Made by a program: the position numbers and the translations under genes
Part shown: in pieces, positions 16,451 through 23,515 of the stretch
Position numbering within the stretch: the stretch's first letter is position 1
Layout of the letters: each line of letters opens with the position of its first letter
The notes under the pieces: generated by a model
The model's input: only the letters and a program-made list of their open reading frames with translations
Databases searched by the model: none
What the model was told of the DNA's origin: nothing
Assembly (NCBI GenBank): GCA_964469455.1
Contig: CAYXZX010000016.1
Span: 1 to 26,184 of the forward strand
DNA from: Fen-999 sp964469455
GTDB lineage: Bacteria; Pseudomonadota; Gammaproteobacteria; Burkholderiales; Rhodocyclaceae
DNA length: 26,184 bases
Direction: 5' to 3'

Positions 16451-18820
16451 ATGGCCCGGAACGTAATCGCATTCGAACGACTGCGCATGACCGACGTCGG
16501 CGAGGTGGGCGGCAAGAACGCCTCGCTGGGCGAGATGATCAGCCAGTTGGCCGCCTCCGGTGTGCGCGTGCCCGGCGGCTTCGCCACCACGGCAGCTGCG
16601 TACCGGGAGTTCCTTGCCTATCAGGGATTGGCCGACCGCATCAATGCCGCGCTCGACACGCTCGACGTCGAAGATGTCGATGCCTTGCTCAAAACTGGTA
16701 CGCAGATCCGCCAGTGGGTCGTCGACACGCCGTTCCCGCCCGCGCTGGAAGCCGAGATCAAGACGCATTACGAGGGACTGATCGCCACAAGTGGTCCCGA
16801 CGCCTCCTTTGCCGTGCGCTCGTCGGCAACGGCCGAGGATCTGCCGGATGCTTCCTTCGCCGGCCAGCAGGAGACCTTCCTCAACATCCAGGGCTACGAA
16901 AACATCCTTCACGCCATCAAGGAAGTGTTCGCCTCGCTCTACAACGATCGCGCCATCGCGTACCGCGTGCACAAGGGCTTCGCGCATGCCGACGTGGCGC
17001 TGTCTGCCGGGATCCAGCGCATGGTGCGCTCCGACACCGGGGCTGCCGGCGTGATGTTCACCATCGATACCGAATCCGGCTTCAAGGACGTGGTCTTCGT
17101 CACTGCCTCCTACGGCCTCGGCGAGACGGTGGTACAGGGTGCGGTCAACCCGGACGAGTTCTACGTGCACAAGCCCACGCTGGCGGCAGGCAAGCCCTCG
17201 GTGATCCGCCGCAACCTCGGCTCGAAGATGATCAAGATGATCTTTGCCGACAAGAAGGAAGCCGGCAAGAGCACTCGTACCGTCGATGTTGCCCAGGGCG
17301 AGCGCCACGTCTATTCGATCACCAACGACGACGTACTGGAACTGGCGCGCTACGCGCTGATCATCGAGAAACACTACGGCCGGCCGATGGACATCGAGTG
17401 GGGCAAGGACGGCCGCGACGGCAAGCTCTACATCCTCCAGGCGCGTCCCGAGACCGTGAAGTCTCAGGAGGCCGCCGGCACCAGGATCGAGAAGTTCCGC
17501 CTCAAGCAGTTCGGCAAGGTGATCGCCTCGGGCCGTGCGATCGGCCAGAAGATCGGCGTCGGTCCGGTGCGGGTGGTCAAGGACTCGGCCGAAATGAATC
17601 GAGTGCAGCAGGGCGACGTGCTGGTCGCCGACATGACCGATCCCAACTGGGAACCTGTCATGAAGCGCGCCTCGGCGATTGTCACCAATCGTGGCGGCCG
17701 TACCTGCCACGCGGCGATCATCGCGCGCGAGCTGGGCATTCCGGCCATTGTCGGCTGCGGCGACGCGACGGCGGTGCTGGAAGAGGGCGAGACCGTCACG
17801 GTGAGTTGTGCCGAAGGCGATACGGGGCATGTCTATCGCGGCCGGCTGGATTTCGAGGTGACGAGCCAGGACATGGGCAACCTGCCGCCGCTGAAGCTCA
17901 AGGTGATGATGAACGTCGGCAACCCAGAACTGGCCTTCGAGTTCGCCCAGACGCCGAATGCGGGTGTCGGCCTGGCCCGCGTCGAGTTCGTCATCAACAA
18001 CATGATCGGTGTGCATCCGAAGGCGATTCTCGAGTATTCGGAGATGAAGGAAAGCCTGCGCGACGAAATCGACCGCCGCGCGCGCGGCTACGCGAATCCC
18101 AAGGATTTCTTCGTCGAGAAGCTGGTCGAGGGTGTCGCCACCATCGCCGCCGCCTTCTATCCGAAGCCCGTCATCGTGCGGATGTCCGACTTCAAGTCGA
18201 ACGAATATCGGAAACTTCTTGGCGGCGATATCTATGAGCCCGAGGAAGAGAACCCCATGCTCGGCTTCCGCGGTGCTTCGCGTTACATTGCCCATTCTTT
18301 CCACGACTGCTTCGAGCTCGAATGCGAGGCGATGAAGAAGGTGCGCAATGAGCTCGGCCTGACCAACGTCGAGCTGATGATTCCCTTCGTGCGTACGCTT
18401 GACGAGGCGCACGCCGTGGTTGACCTGCTGGCCGAGAAGGGCCTCAAGCGTGGCGAGAACGGACTGCGGCTGATCATGATGTGCGAGATTCCTTCCAACG
18501 CGCTGCTGGCCGAGCAGTTCCTCCAGTACTTCGACGGCTTCTCGATCGGTTCCAACGACCTGACCCAACTGACGCTCGGCCTCGATCGCGATTCCGGCCT
18601 GGTGGCGCACGCTTTCGACGAGCGCGATCCGGCGGTCAAGCAACTGCTGGCGATGGCGATCTCGACCGCCAACCGCCTCGGCAAATACGTCGGCATCTGT
18701 GGCCAGGGGCCGTCGGACCACGCCGACTTCGCGGAGTGGCTGATGGAACAGGGCATCCAGAGCATCTCCCTCAATCCCGACACGGTAGTCGGTACATGGC
18801 TTAAACTGGCTGCGAAGTAG
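16451..18820 (+). CDS. ppsA: Phosphoenolpyruvate synthase
   Basis: The 789-residue enzyme converts pyruvate, ATP and water to PEP, AMP and phosphate for gluconeogenesis. The N-terminal ATP-binding domain includes VGGKNASLGEM and AVRSSATAEDLPDASFAGQQ. The swivelling phospho-His domain has the catalytic His420 in GGRTCHAAIIAREL, the TCHA motif that PpsR targets on the neighbouring Thr in relatives. The C-terminal PEP/pyruvate barrel has VELMIPFVRT, IGSNDLTQLTLGLDRDS and GICGQGPSDH. Length matches E. coli PpsA (792). GAGG at 16438-16441 precedes the ATG. It is divergent from ppsR and 17 bp upstream of the nfeD-like gene. Confidence 0.98.
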   Translation: MARNVIAFERLRMTDVGEVGGKNASLGEMISQLAASGVRVPGGFATTAAAYREFLAYQGLADRINAALDTLDVEDVDALLKTGTQIRQWVVDTPFPPALEAEIKTHYEGLIATSGPDASFAVRSSATAEDLPDASFAGQQETFLNIQGYENILHAIKEVFASLYNDRAIAYRVHKGFAHADVALSAGIQRMVRSDTGAAGVMFTIDTESGFKDVVFVTASYGLGETVVQGAVNPDEFYVHKPTLAAGKPSVIRRNLGSKMIKMIFADKKEAGKSTRTVDVAQGERHVYSITNDDVLELARYALIIEKHYGRPMDIEWGKDGRDGKLYILQARPETVKSQEAAGTRIEKFRLKQFGKVIASGRAIGQKIGVGPVRVVKDSAEMNRVQQGDVLVADMTDPNWEPVMKRASAIVTNRGGRTCHAAIIARELGIPAIVGCGDATAVLEEGETVTVSCAEGDTGHVYRGRLDFEVTSQDMGNLPPLKLKVMMNVGNPELAFEFAQTPNAGVGLARVEFVINNMIGVHPKAILEYSEMKESLRDEIDRRARGYANPKDFFVEKLVEGVATIAAAFYPKPVIVRMSDFKSNEYRKLLGGDIYEPEEENPMLGFRGASRYIAHSFHDCFELECEAMKKVRNELGLTNVELMIPFVRTLDEAHAVVDLLAEKGLKRGENGLRLIMMCEIPSNALLAEQFLQYFDGFSIGSNDLTQLTLGLDRDSGLVAHAFDERDPAVKQLLAMAISTANRLGKYVGICGQGPSDHADFAEWLMEQGIQSISLNPDTVVGTWLKLAAK

Positions 18821-18837
18821 TCAACAGCGGAGGTTCC

Positions 18838-19281
18838 ATGCAGCCTGAATGGTGGCACTGGGCAGTAAGCGGCATCGTCCTGATCCTCGCCGAACTGGTG
18901 GTGCCAGCTTTCGTGCTGGTCTGGTTCGGGCTGGGCGCCTTGCTGGTCGCGCTGGTCGTTGCGGTTGCCGCCATCGGCCTGACGGCGCAACTGGCCGTCT
19001 GGCTGGTGGCCTCGCTGGTGCTGATCGTGCTCTGGTTCAAGGTATTCCGCCCCGAGCGGCACCGCACGCGCATCGGCATGTCGGAGCCGCAGATGATCGG
19101 CGAGGTCGGTCTGCTGAGCCATGATGTGGCGCCGTTCGGCCGCGGCGAGGTTCGCTTCCAGAAACCACTGCTCGGTACCGATACCTGGCCGTGCATCGCC
19201 GACGAGGAAATCCACGCCGGCGAGCGTGTCCGGGTCATCGCCGTCGAAGGCAGCCTGCTGAAGGTGGGGAGGACATCATGA
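18838..19281 (+). CDS. NfeD-family inner membrane protein
   Basis: The 147-residue protein has three hydrophobic segments in residues 7-68 (starting WAVSGIVLILAELVVPAF) and a C-terminal soluble OB-fold region (about 80-147, with IGEVGLLSHDV, VRFQKPLLG and RVRVIAVEGSLLKV). This is the short NfeD form. NfeD proteins pair with SPFH proteins and are thought to help organise membrane microdomains. The exact biochemical role is unresolved. A GCGGAGG at 18828-18834 precedes the ATG. The stop overlaps the SPFH gene by 4 bp, so the two are translationally coupled. Confidence 0.9.
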   Translation: MQPEWWHWAVSGIVLILAELVVPAFVLVWFGLGALLVALVVAVAAIGLTAQLAVWLVASLVLIVLWFKVFRPERHRTRIGMSEPQMIGEVGLLSHDVAPFGRGEVRFQKPLLGTDTWPCIADEEIHAGERVRVIAVEGSLLKVGRTS

Positions 19282-20132
19282 GTGCTGGATTCATTTTTGT
19301 CGTCGCGCTGCTGGTCTTCGCTGTCGTCACGCTGCTCAAGGGCGTGCGCATTGTGCCGCAGGGCACCGAATGGGTGGTCGAGCGGCTGGGCAAGTACCAC
19401 AGCACGCTGCATCCCGGCCTCAACATCATCATTCCGTACCTCGACAACATTGCCTACAAACTGGTGACCAAGGACATCATCCTCGACGTACAGGAACAGG
19501 AGGTGATCACCCGGGACAATGCGGTGATCCTGACCAACGCCATCGCCTTCATCAAGGTCACCGATCCGATCAAGGCCGTTTACGGCGTGGTCGATTTCTC
19601 CGAGGCAATCCGCAACCTGATCATGACCACGCTGCGTTCCATCGTCGGCGAGATGCAACTCGACGAGGCGTTGTCGAACCGCGACCGCATCAAGGCCCGG
19701 CTGCGCGAGAGCATTTCCGACGAGGCGATCGACTGGGGGCTGACGGTGAAGTCGGTGGAGATCCAGGACATCAAGCCATCGCCTTCGATGCAGAAAGCGA
19801 TGGAGATGCAGGCCTCCGCCGAGAGGGAACGCAAGGCCATGGTGACCAAGGCCGAGGGCGAGAAGCAGGCGATGATCCTGCAGGCCGAGGCGCGGCTGGA
19901 AGCGGCGCATCGCGACGCCACCGCGCAGGTGACGCTGGCCGAGGCCAGCGCCGAGGCCATCAAGCGCGTCACCCAGGCGATCGGCACCGAGGAGGCGCCG
20001 ATGCGCTACATGCTCGGGGAAAAATATCTTGCGGCCATCGGCCGGCTCGCCAACTCGGAGAATGCCAAGACGGTGATCCTGCCCGCGGACATCCAGGAAA
20101 CAGTGCGCGGCCTGCTCGGCAAGAAGCTCTGA
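19278..20132 (+). CDS. SPFH/stomatin-like membrane protein (QmcA-type)
   Basis: The 284-residue protein has one N-terminal membrane anchor (residues 5-21). An SPFH/band-7 domain follows (VRIVPQGTEWVVERLGKYH, PGLNIIIPYLDNIAY, and the DVQEQEVITRDNAVI strand). A charged coiled coil (about residues 170-240) is rich in AEGEKQAMILQAEA. It resembles E. coli QmcA and paraslipins, which form large cage-like oligomers at the inner membrane. The start at 19278 has a strong GGGGAGG at 19266-19272 and overlaps nfeD. It is convergent with smpB, with a hairpin between the two. Confidence 0.92.
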   Translation: MSAGFIFVVALLVFAVVTLLKGVRIVPQGTEWVVERLGKYHSTLHPGLNIIIPYLDNIAYKLVTKDIILDVQEQEVITRDNAVILTNAIAFIKVTDPIKAVYGVVDFSEAIRNLIMTTLRSIVGEMQLDEALSNRDRIKARLRESISDEAIDWGLTVKSVEIQDIKPSPSMQKAMEMQASAERERKAMVTKAEGEKQAMILQAEARLEAAHRDATAQVTLAEASAEAIKRVTQAIGTEEAPMRYMLGEKYLAAIGRLANSENAKTVILPADIQETVRGLLGKKL

Positions 20133-20142
20133 AAGTCAGCGG

Positions 20143-20169
20143 TGGCGGCACGCCGCTGGCGTGCCGCTA
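20143..20169. terminator. Hairpin between convergent SPFH gene and smpB
   Basis: GCGGCACGCC at 20145-20154 pairs perfectly with GGCGTGCCGC at 20158-20167 around a 3-nt loop. A G-T and a T-A pair extend the stem to 20143/20169. There is no strong T run on either side, so bidirectional termination is probable but not certain. The right arm includes the smpB stop codon. Confidence 0.6.
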
Positions 20170-20613
20170 GCGCGCCATGCGCATCAGGCGACCCTTCTCG
20201 CGCTCCCAGTCCTTCTTCTTCTCGCTCTCCCGCTTGTCATACTCTTTCTTGCCTTTGGCCAGGCCGATTTCCAGCTTGATGCGACCCTTGGCGAAATGCA
20301 TGTCGAGCGGCACCAGCGCATAGCCGGCGCGCTCGACCTTGCCGATCAGCTTGCTGATTTCCCGTTCATGGAGCAGCAACTTCCTCGTTCTGGCCGGATC
20401 TGGATGCACATGCGTGGACGCCTGCGCCAGCGGGCTGATGTGGGCGCCGAGCAGGAAAAGTTCGCCATCCTTGATCACAACGTAGGCTTCCTTGATCTGG
20501 GCGCGGCCGGCACGGATGGCCTTCGCTTCCCAGCCTTCCAGCACGAGCCCGGCCTCGAACTTCTCCTCGATGAAATACTCGTGATAGGCCTTCTTGTTGT
20601 CGACGATGCTCAT
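20167..20613 (-). CDS. smpB: SsrA-binding protein SmpB
   Basis: The 148-residue protein binds tmRNA and delivers it to stalled ribosomes during trans-translation. Recognisable family parts are YFIEEKFEAGLVLEGWEAKAIRAG, the beta-barrel core with KEAYVVIKDGELFLLGAHISP, and RTRKLLLHEREI. The basic C-terminal tail (KGKKEYDKRESEKKKDWE...) becomes helical in the mRNA channel. Length is close to the E. coli protein (160). It is divergent from ratA across 48 bp, as in many proteobacteria. That gap holds a perfect palindrome. No ssrA gene is in this window. Confidence 0.97.
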   Translation of the reverse strand: MSIVDNKKAYHEYFIEEKFEAGLVLEGWEAKAIRAGRAQIKEAYVVIKDGELFLLGAHISPLAQASTHVHPDPARTRKLLLHEREISKLIGKVERAGYALVPLDMHFAKGRIKLEIGLAKGKKEYDKRESEKKKDWEREKGRLMRMAR

Positions 20614-20624
20614 GGCGAAACGGG

Positions 20625-20650
20625 ACGCTAGAATTGCGCAATTCTAGCGT
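20625..20650. promoter_or_regulatory. Perfect 26-bp palindrome between smpB and ratA
   Basis: ACGCTAGAATTGC (20625-20637) is followed without a loop by its exact reverse complement GCAATTCTAGCGT (20638-20650). Each half contains TAGAAT, one mismatch from the -10 consensus: 20629-20634 on plus, 20646-20641 on minus. The smpB and ratA start codons are equally far from the dyad (24.5 bp). No good -35 box was found for either direction. It may be a pair of divergent promoters, an operator, or both. Confidence 0.6.
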
Positions 20651-20661
20651 GGCGAGACAGC

Positions 20662-21093
20662 ATGGCCGTCGTCGAAAAATCCGTCCTCATCGAGCGCACC
20701 GCGGCACAGATGTTCGAACTCGTCGATCGCGTCGAGGACTATCCGAAATTCCTGCCCTGGTGCGGCGGCTCGGAGTTGATCGAGCGCACTGAAAACAAGA
20801 CGTCTGCGCGTCTGCACATCAACTACCATGGCCTCAAGGCGCATTTTGCCACCGAGAATCCCAAGGAGAGCCCGCGCTGGATGGACATCAAGTTGCGCGA
20901 GGGGCCATTTCGCCAGCTGGATGGCGGCTGGAAGTTCACGCCGCTCGGCGACGTGGCCTGCAAGGTAGAATTCCGCCTGCACTACGAGTTCTCCAGCAAG
21001 GTGCTGGAGAAGGCGCTCGGTCCCGTGTTTCACCATATCGCGAACACCTTTGTCGAATCCTTCGTCAAGCGCGCACAGCAGATATATGGCTGA
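20662..21093 (+). CDS. ratA: RatA / coenzyme Q-binding START-domain protein
   Basis: The 143-residue protein has the polyketide cyclase/START fold of the COQ10-RatA family. The family motifs are clear: MFELVDRVEDYPKFLPWC near residues 17-34, KTSARLHINYHGLKAHF, and the helix FHHIANTFVESFVKRAQQIYG at the end. Homologues include mitochondrial Coq10, which binds ubiquinone and supports respiration. The E. coli homologue was named as an inhibitor of 70S assembly, so the physiological role is debated. It overlaps rnfH by 8 bp and is divergent from smpB. Confidence 0.92.
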   Translation: MAVVEKSVLIERTAAQMFELVDRVEDYPKFLPWCGGSELIERTENKTSARLHINYHGLKAHFATENPKESPRWMDIKLREGPFRQLDGGWKFTPLGDVACKVEFRLHYEFSSKVLEKALGPVFHHIANTFVESFVKRAQQIYG

Positions 21094-21403
21094 TTCGATC
21101 AAGGTCGAAGTGGTTTACGCCAAGCCGGACCGGCAGGACGTCATCGCGCTCTCCCTGCCGGTTGGCGCCTCAGTCCGTCAGGCCATCGAAGCCTCGGGCC
21201 TGCTGATCCGGCATGCGGAAATCGATCTGGCGAAGGCCAAGGTAGGCATTTTCGGCAAGCTCAGCAAGCCTGATGCGACCCTGCGCGACCACGACCGCGT
21301 GGAAATCTACCGCCCCCTGATCGCCGATCCGAAGGAGGTGCGCAAGCAGCGCGCCGCCGAAGGGAAGGTGATGAAGAAGGGCGGCGGGCCGGCCGAGGAG
21401 TAA
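21086..21403 (+). CDS. RnfH/RatB-family ubiquitin-like protein
   Basis: The 105-residue protein is a small beta-grasp protein of the RnfH (UPF0125) family. It begins MADSIKVEVVYAKPDRQDV and contains LPVGASVRQAIEASGLL and VGIFGKLSKPDATLRDHDRVEIYRPLIADPKEVRKQRA, the standard C-terminal block. The start at 21086 overlaps ratA by 8 bp. An upstream in-frame ATG at 21050 would lie within ratA and add 12 unrelated residues. Function is unproven: it is often found beside ratA, and elsewhere with rnf electron-transport genes. The basic, glycine-rich tail is probably disordered. Confidence 0.9.
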   Translation: MADSIKVEVVYAKPDRQDVIALSLPVGASVRQAIEASGLLIRHAEIDLAKAKVGIFGKLSKPDATLRDHDRVEIYRPLIADPKEVRKQRAAEGKVMKKGGGPAEE

Positions 21404-21410
21404 AGGCGGG

Positions 21411-21908
21411 CTACTTGCCAGGCTTCGCCGGCGGAGCAGGTCGTGGCGAGCAGTTGGCGTCGACGCTGCGGCGGGCTTCATGCAGTTCCGTTTCCCTCAC
21501 GGCGCCGTCGAGTCCTTCTCGTTCACCGTCGGTACCCATGCGGAAGCGGATCTGCCCCGATTCCAGTCCCTGGAGATTGACCCTGGCCCGCTCGCAGGCC
21601 TGGTCGCGCTGTGCGTCCTCGGCCCGCTCGCGTTCGGCGCTGGCTGCCTTCTCCTTGGCGTCCGATGCCCGGGTGGCCGCGTCCAGGCGTTGGTCGGCGG
21701 CCGTCCTGCGGGCTGCCGGCATGTCGTCGTTCACGGAGTTGGCGGGGCCGAGTTTCCGGCCTTGCGCCGGCGTGCCGGCGGGAGGTTTGTCGCTGTAGTG
21801 GATCTTGCCGGTCGCGTCCCGCCACTTGTACACCTGGGCTTGGGCGGCAAGCGGCAGCAACAGCAAAGTCAGCAGTGGCAGGACGGCGACGGATATCAAG
21901 CAGCGCAT
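21411..21908 (-). CDS. DUF4124 secreted protein
   Basis: The 165-residue protein has a signal peptide (residues 1-24, ending AAQA), then a DUF4124 domain (QVYKWRDATGKIHYSDKPP at 25-43) followed by a charged, alanine-rich helical region (about 70-125) and a proline-rich tail. Such proteins are common in beta- and gammaproteobacteria, and their function is unknown. The start at 21908 is chosen because it begins the signal peptide and follows GAGGA on the minus strand. The frame is open for more than 400 bp further upstream, but that part runs antisense to guaB. It is convergent with rnfH (7 bp apart) and divergent from guaB. Confidence 0.85.
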   Translation of the reverse strand: MRCLISVAVLPLLTLLLLPLAAQAQVYKWRDATGKIHYSDKPPAGTPAQGRKLGPANSVNDDMPAARRTAADQRLDAATRASDAKEKAASAERERAEDAQRDQACERARVNLQGLESGQIRFRMGTDGEREGLDGAVRETELHEARRSVDANCSPRPAPPAKPGK

Positions 21909-21939
21909 GGGTTTTCCTCGATCCAGATGCCGGCGACGT

Positions 21940-21969
21940 TTGCGGGCCGTCGGAGGGCCCGCGTATAAT
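21940..21969 (+). promoter_or_regulatory. guaB promoter
   Basis: A perfect -10 hexamer TATAAT at 21964-21969 is preceded at 18 bp by TTGCGG (21940-21945). The start codon is 26 bp downstream, with AGAGGA at 21983-21988 as ribosome binding site. A 7-bp inverted repeat (GCGGGCC 21942-21948, GGCCCGC 21956-21962) lies between the -35 and -10. Confidence 0.75.
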
Positions 21970-21995
21970 ACGTTTTTGGCACAGAGGATAACAAC

Positions 21996-23456
21996 ATGCG
22001 ACTGATCCAGAAGGCGCTGACCTTCGACGACGTCCTCCTGGTCCCCGCCCACTCGACCGTCCTGCCCCGGGATGTGCGCCTGGCGACCCAACTGACTCGC
22101 AACATCCGTCTTAATCTTCCGCTCGTCTCCGCAGCCATGGACACGGTGACCGAGTCCCGCCTGGCCATCGCGCTGGCGCAGGAAGGTGGCATTGGCATCA
22201 TTCACAAGAACCTCAATCCCAAGTCCCAGGCCGCCGAAGTGGCCAAGGTCAAGCGCTTCGAATCGGGAGTGCTGAAGGATCCGATCACCATCCCGCCCAC
22301 CATGACGGTGCGCGAAGTACTCGCGCTGACGCGTGCCCATCGCATTTCAGGGCTGCCGGTCGTCGATGGCGGCAAGGTGGTGGGCATCGTCACCAACCGC
22401 GACCTCCGGTTCGAGACACGACTCGACGAAGTCGTCAGCAACATCATGACGCCCCGTGAACGGCTGGTGACCGTCAAGGAAGGCGCTTCGGTCGAGGATG
22501 GCAAGGCGCTGATGCACACGCATCGCCTCGAGAGGGTGCTGGTGGTCAACGATGCATTCGAACTGCGCGGCCTGATGACGGTGAAGGACATCCTGAAATC
22601 CTCCGAATATCCCAGCGCCGCCAAGGACGGCTTTGGCCGGCTGCGTGTTGGCGCGGCCGTCGGCACCGGCGAGGGGACGGAGGAGCGCGTTGCATTGCTG
22701 GTAGAGGCCGGCAGCGATGTCATCGTCGTCGATACGGCTCATGGCCATTCACAGGGGGTACTGTCGCGCGTCGCGTGGGTCAAGAAGAACTTTCCGCAGG
22801 TCCAGGTCATCGGCGGCAACATTGCCACGGGCGCGGCGGCAAGGGCGCTGGTCGACCACGGCGCCGATGGCGTCAAGGTCGGCATCGGACCGGGTTCGAT
22901 CTGTACCACGCGCATCGTCGCCGGCGTCGGCGTGCCACAGATCTCGGCCGTGGATAACGTCGCCAATGCGCTCGCCGACACGGGCGTGCCGCTGATCGCC
23001 GACGGCGGTGTCCGCTATTCGGGCGACATTTCCAAGGCCATCGCCGCAGGGGCGCATTGCGTCATGCTCGGCGGCCTGTTCGCCGGCACCGAGGAAGCGC
23101 CTGGTGAGACCGTCCTCTACCAGGGTCGTTCCTACAAGTCCTATCGCGGCATGGGTTCGCTGGGAGCGATGAAGGAAGGCGCTGCCGACCGTTATTTCCA
23201 GGACAACGAGGCCAACGTGGAGAAACTGGTGCCGGAAGGTATCGAGGGCCGCGTGCCGTACAAGGGACCGGTCACGGCGGTGATTCACCAGCTGATGGGC
23301 GGCCTGCGGTCGTCGATGGGCTATGTCGGTTGCAAGACCATCGACGAAATGCGCGAACGGGCAGAGTTCGTCGAGATCACCTCCGCTGGCATCCGCGAGT
23401 CGCATGTCCATGATGTGCAGATCACCAAGGAAGCGCCGAACTACCACGTTGACTGA
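21996..23456 (+). CDS. guaB: IMP dehydrogenase
   Basis: The 486-residue enzyme oxidises IMP to XMP with NAD, the committed step of guanine nucleotide synthesis. The N-terminus has LTFDDVLLVPAHSTVLPRDV. Two CBS domains lie around residues 95-205. The catalytic Cys303 is in GIGPGSICTTRIVAGVG. The mobile flap and C-terminal barrel include RSYKSYRGMGSLGAM and EGIEGRVPYKG. Length is typical of bacterial IMPDH (about 488). The start at 21996 follows AGAGGA by 7 nt. Its product is the substrate of guaA, 59 bp downstream. Confidence 0.98.
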   Translation: MRLIQKALTFDDVLLVPAHSTVLPRDVRLATQLTRNIRLNLPLVSAAMDTVTESRLAIALAQEGGIGIIHKNLNPKSQAAEVAKVKRFESGVLKDPITIPPTMTVREVLALTRAHRISGLPVVDGGKVVGIVTNRDLRFETRLDEVVSNIMTPRERLVTVKEGASVEDGKALMHTHRLERVLVVNDAFELRGLMTVKDILKSSEYPSAAKDGFGRLRVGAAVGTGEGTEERVALLVEAGSDVIVVDTAHGHSQGVLSRVAWVKKNFPQVQVIGGNIATGAAARALVDHGADGVKVGIGPGSICTTRIVAGVGVPQISAVDNVANALADTGVPLIADGGVRYSGDISKAIAAGAHCVMLGGLFAGTEEAPGETVLYQGRSYKSYRGMGSLGAMKEGAADRYFQDNEANVEKLVPEGIEGRVPYKGPVTAVIHQLMGGLRSSMGYVGCKTIDEMRERAEFVEITSAGIRESHVHDVQITKEAPNYHVD

Positions 23457-23472
23457 AGCATCCCGGTACCGG

Positions 23473-23499
23473 AAAGGCGGCCGAGGCCGCCTTTCTTCA
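23473..23499 (+). terminator. Hairpin between guaB and guaA
   Basis: AAAGGCGGC (23473-23481) pairs perfectly with GCCGCCTTT (23486-23494) around a CGAG tetraloop, followed by a broken T tract (CTTCATTT). It looks like an intrinsic terminator, probably partial since guaA follows after about 20 bp without a clear promoter. It could tune the guaB:guaA ratio. Confidence 0.65.
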
Positions 23500-23515
23500 T
23501 TTCGGAGATACCCAG

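Noticed and set aside
16364..18721. A 785-codon open frame antisense to ppsA
   Set aside because: It mirrors ppsA almost end to end, has no recognisable domain, and such frames are common opposite GC-rich genes because of third-position bias.
21931..21946. A PurR-like half site (ACGTTTGCG) at the guaB -35
   Set aside because: Only the right half matches the gammaproteobacterial PurR box; the left half fails, and this regulator is not expected in this lineage.
21909..22340. N-terminal extension of the DUF4124 frame into guaB antisense
   Set aside because: A signal peptide with a ribosome binding site starts at 21908, and the extension lies opposite conserved guaB sequence.
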